Of a stretch of DNA of 6,946 nucleotides, positions 6,315 to 6,946 are shown piece after piece. The stretch covers positions 1 through 6,946 of the forward strand of contig SVRB01000070.1 of NCBI GenBank assembly GCA_015065045.1, given 5' to 3'. Source of the stretch: Oscillospiraceae bacterium. Its GTDB lineage: Bacteria > Bacillota > Clostridia > Oscillospirales > CAG-272. The first letter of the stretch is position 1; the number at the start of each line of letters is the position of its first letter. Under the pieces are notes generated by a model. That model was not told the DNA's origin, ran no database searches, and was given only the letters and a program-made list of their open reading frames with translations. The position numbers and the translations under genes were made by a program.

Positions 6315-6946
6315 ATGTATTACAATAAAGTAGAGATAAGCGGCGTTAATACATCAAAGCTCAAGACACTGACCTCCGATGAAAAACACGAGCTGTTAAA
6401 AAAAGCATCAAATGGAGATAAGATAGCAAGACAAGAATTGATAGACGGAAATTTGCGTTTGGTATTAAGTATAGTACAGCGTTTTTCAAACAGAAATGAA
6501 AATGCAGACGATTTGTTTCAGGTTGGGTGCATAGGTCTTATAAAGGCCGTAGACAATTTTAATACAGAGCTTGATGTGAAATTTTCAACGTATGCAGTTC
6601 CTATGATAATCGGGGAAGTAAAGAGATACCTGAGGGATAATAACAGCATAAGAGTCAGCCGTTCGGTAAAGGATCTTGCGTATAAAGCGCTTCAGGTAAA
6701 AGAAGTTTTGTCGAAGGAGCTGTCGAGAGAGCCTACGTTTGATGAAATAACCAAGAGGGTCAACGAGTCGGGGGAGGAACATACAAAAGAGGAAATAGTA
6801 AATGCGCTTGAAGCGATAATGGAGCCTATGTCTTTGTTTGAGCCCGTGTATAATGACGGTTCTTCTTCGGATGCGTTATACGTTATGGATCAGGTTAAGG
6901 ATGAAAAAAATACGGACGAAACGTGGCTTGAGGATATTTCGATCAA
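6315..6946 (+). CDS. sigG: Sporulation sigma factor SigG, 3' truncated by window end
   Basis: SigG is the late forespore RNA polymerase sigma factor; it switches on germination-receptor, SASP and spore-protection genes after engulfment. The visible 210 residues begin MYYNKVEISGVNTSKL, the NKVEI-GV-TSKL signature that separates SigG from SigF. Region 2 is complete: NLRLVLSIVQRF (46-57), the core-binding DDLFQVGCIGLIKAVDNF (65-82), and the -10 recognition segment KFSTYAVPMIIGEVKRYLRDN (89-109). Region 3 follows with IRVSRSVKDLAYKALQV (112-128) and EPMSLFEPVYNDG (170-182). B. subtilis SigG is about 260 residues, so roughly the last 50, including the helix-turn-helix of region 4.2, lie beyond the edge. 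The ESGEEHTKEE stretch (151-160) is slightly longer than in Bacillus. The gene has its own intergenic region and candidate SigF promoter, and no spoIIGA or sigE lies upstream. The reading frame is intact throughout; the truncation is only the window edge. Confidence 0.96.
   Translation, partial: MYYNKVEISGVNTSKLKTLTSDEKHELLKKASNGDKIARQELIDGNLRLVLSIVQRFSNRNENADDLFQVGCIGLIKAVDNFNTELDVKFSTYAVPMIIGEVKRYLRDNNSIRVSRSVKDLAYKALQVKEVLSKELSREPTFDEITKRVNESGEEHTKEEIVNALEAIMEPMSLFEPVYNDGSSSDALYVMDQVKDEKNTDETWLEDISI

Overview
The window is 6,946 bases of moderately AT-rich DNA from an endospore-forming Clostridia-like Firmicute. Three things support this: a SigG gene, Firmicute-type Shine-Dalgarno sequences, and a clostridial-style Cys cluster in the alanyl-tRNA synthetase. 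An uncultured gut Oscillospiraceae/Lachnospiraceae-type genome is my best guess, but it cannot be settled from this sequence. Both edges cut genes, and the left edge carries a fold-back palindrome, so this looks like a whole short metagenomic contig.

Layout. (1) Bases 1-629: the C-terminal part of a BREX-family (PF10923/DUF2791-like) P-loop ATPase, preceded by a 20-bp perfect inverted repeat that is probably an assembly or amplification artefact. (2) 647-3262: a complete alaS, 17 bp downstream of the ATPase. (3) 3296-4363: a bitopic membrane protein of unknown function, about 33 bp after alaS. These three genes run rightward and are probably one transcription unit, ending at a strong intrinsic terminator (4374-4408) whose symmetry lets it also serve the convergent gene. 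(4) 4420 to about 5934, leftward: a secreted protein with a signal peptide, a ricin-like beta-trefoil region, a Big_2 immunoglobulin-like domain and a C-terminal C39-like cysteine peptidase domain. It is driven by a perfect consensus extended -10 promoter. That promoter overlaps the longest-frame ATG, so the ATG cannot be the start. The well-placed Shine-Dalgarno points instead to a possible AUA start. (5) 5978-6314: an AT-rich divergent intergenic region with a candidate SigF-type promoter. (6) 6315-6946: sigG, truncated by the right edge and not preceded by spoIIGA-sigE.

How the genes relate. The window mixes housekeeping translation (alaS), a possible fragment of a genome-defence or DNA-processing module (the ATPase), envelope or secreted functions (the membrane protein and the peptidase) and late forespore gene expression (sigG). 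I see no complete new system. The points most worth checking are the start codon and promoter arrangement of the secreted peptidase, the ATPase-alaS linkage, the stand-alone sigG with its candidate SigF promoter, and the likely artefact at the left end.
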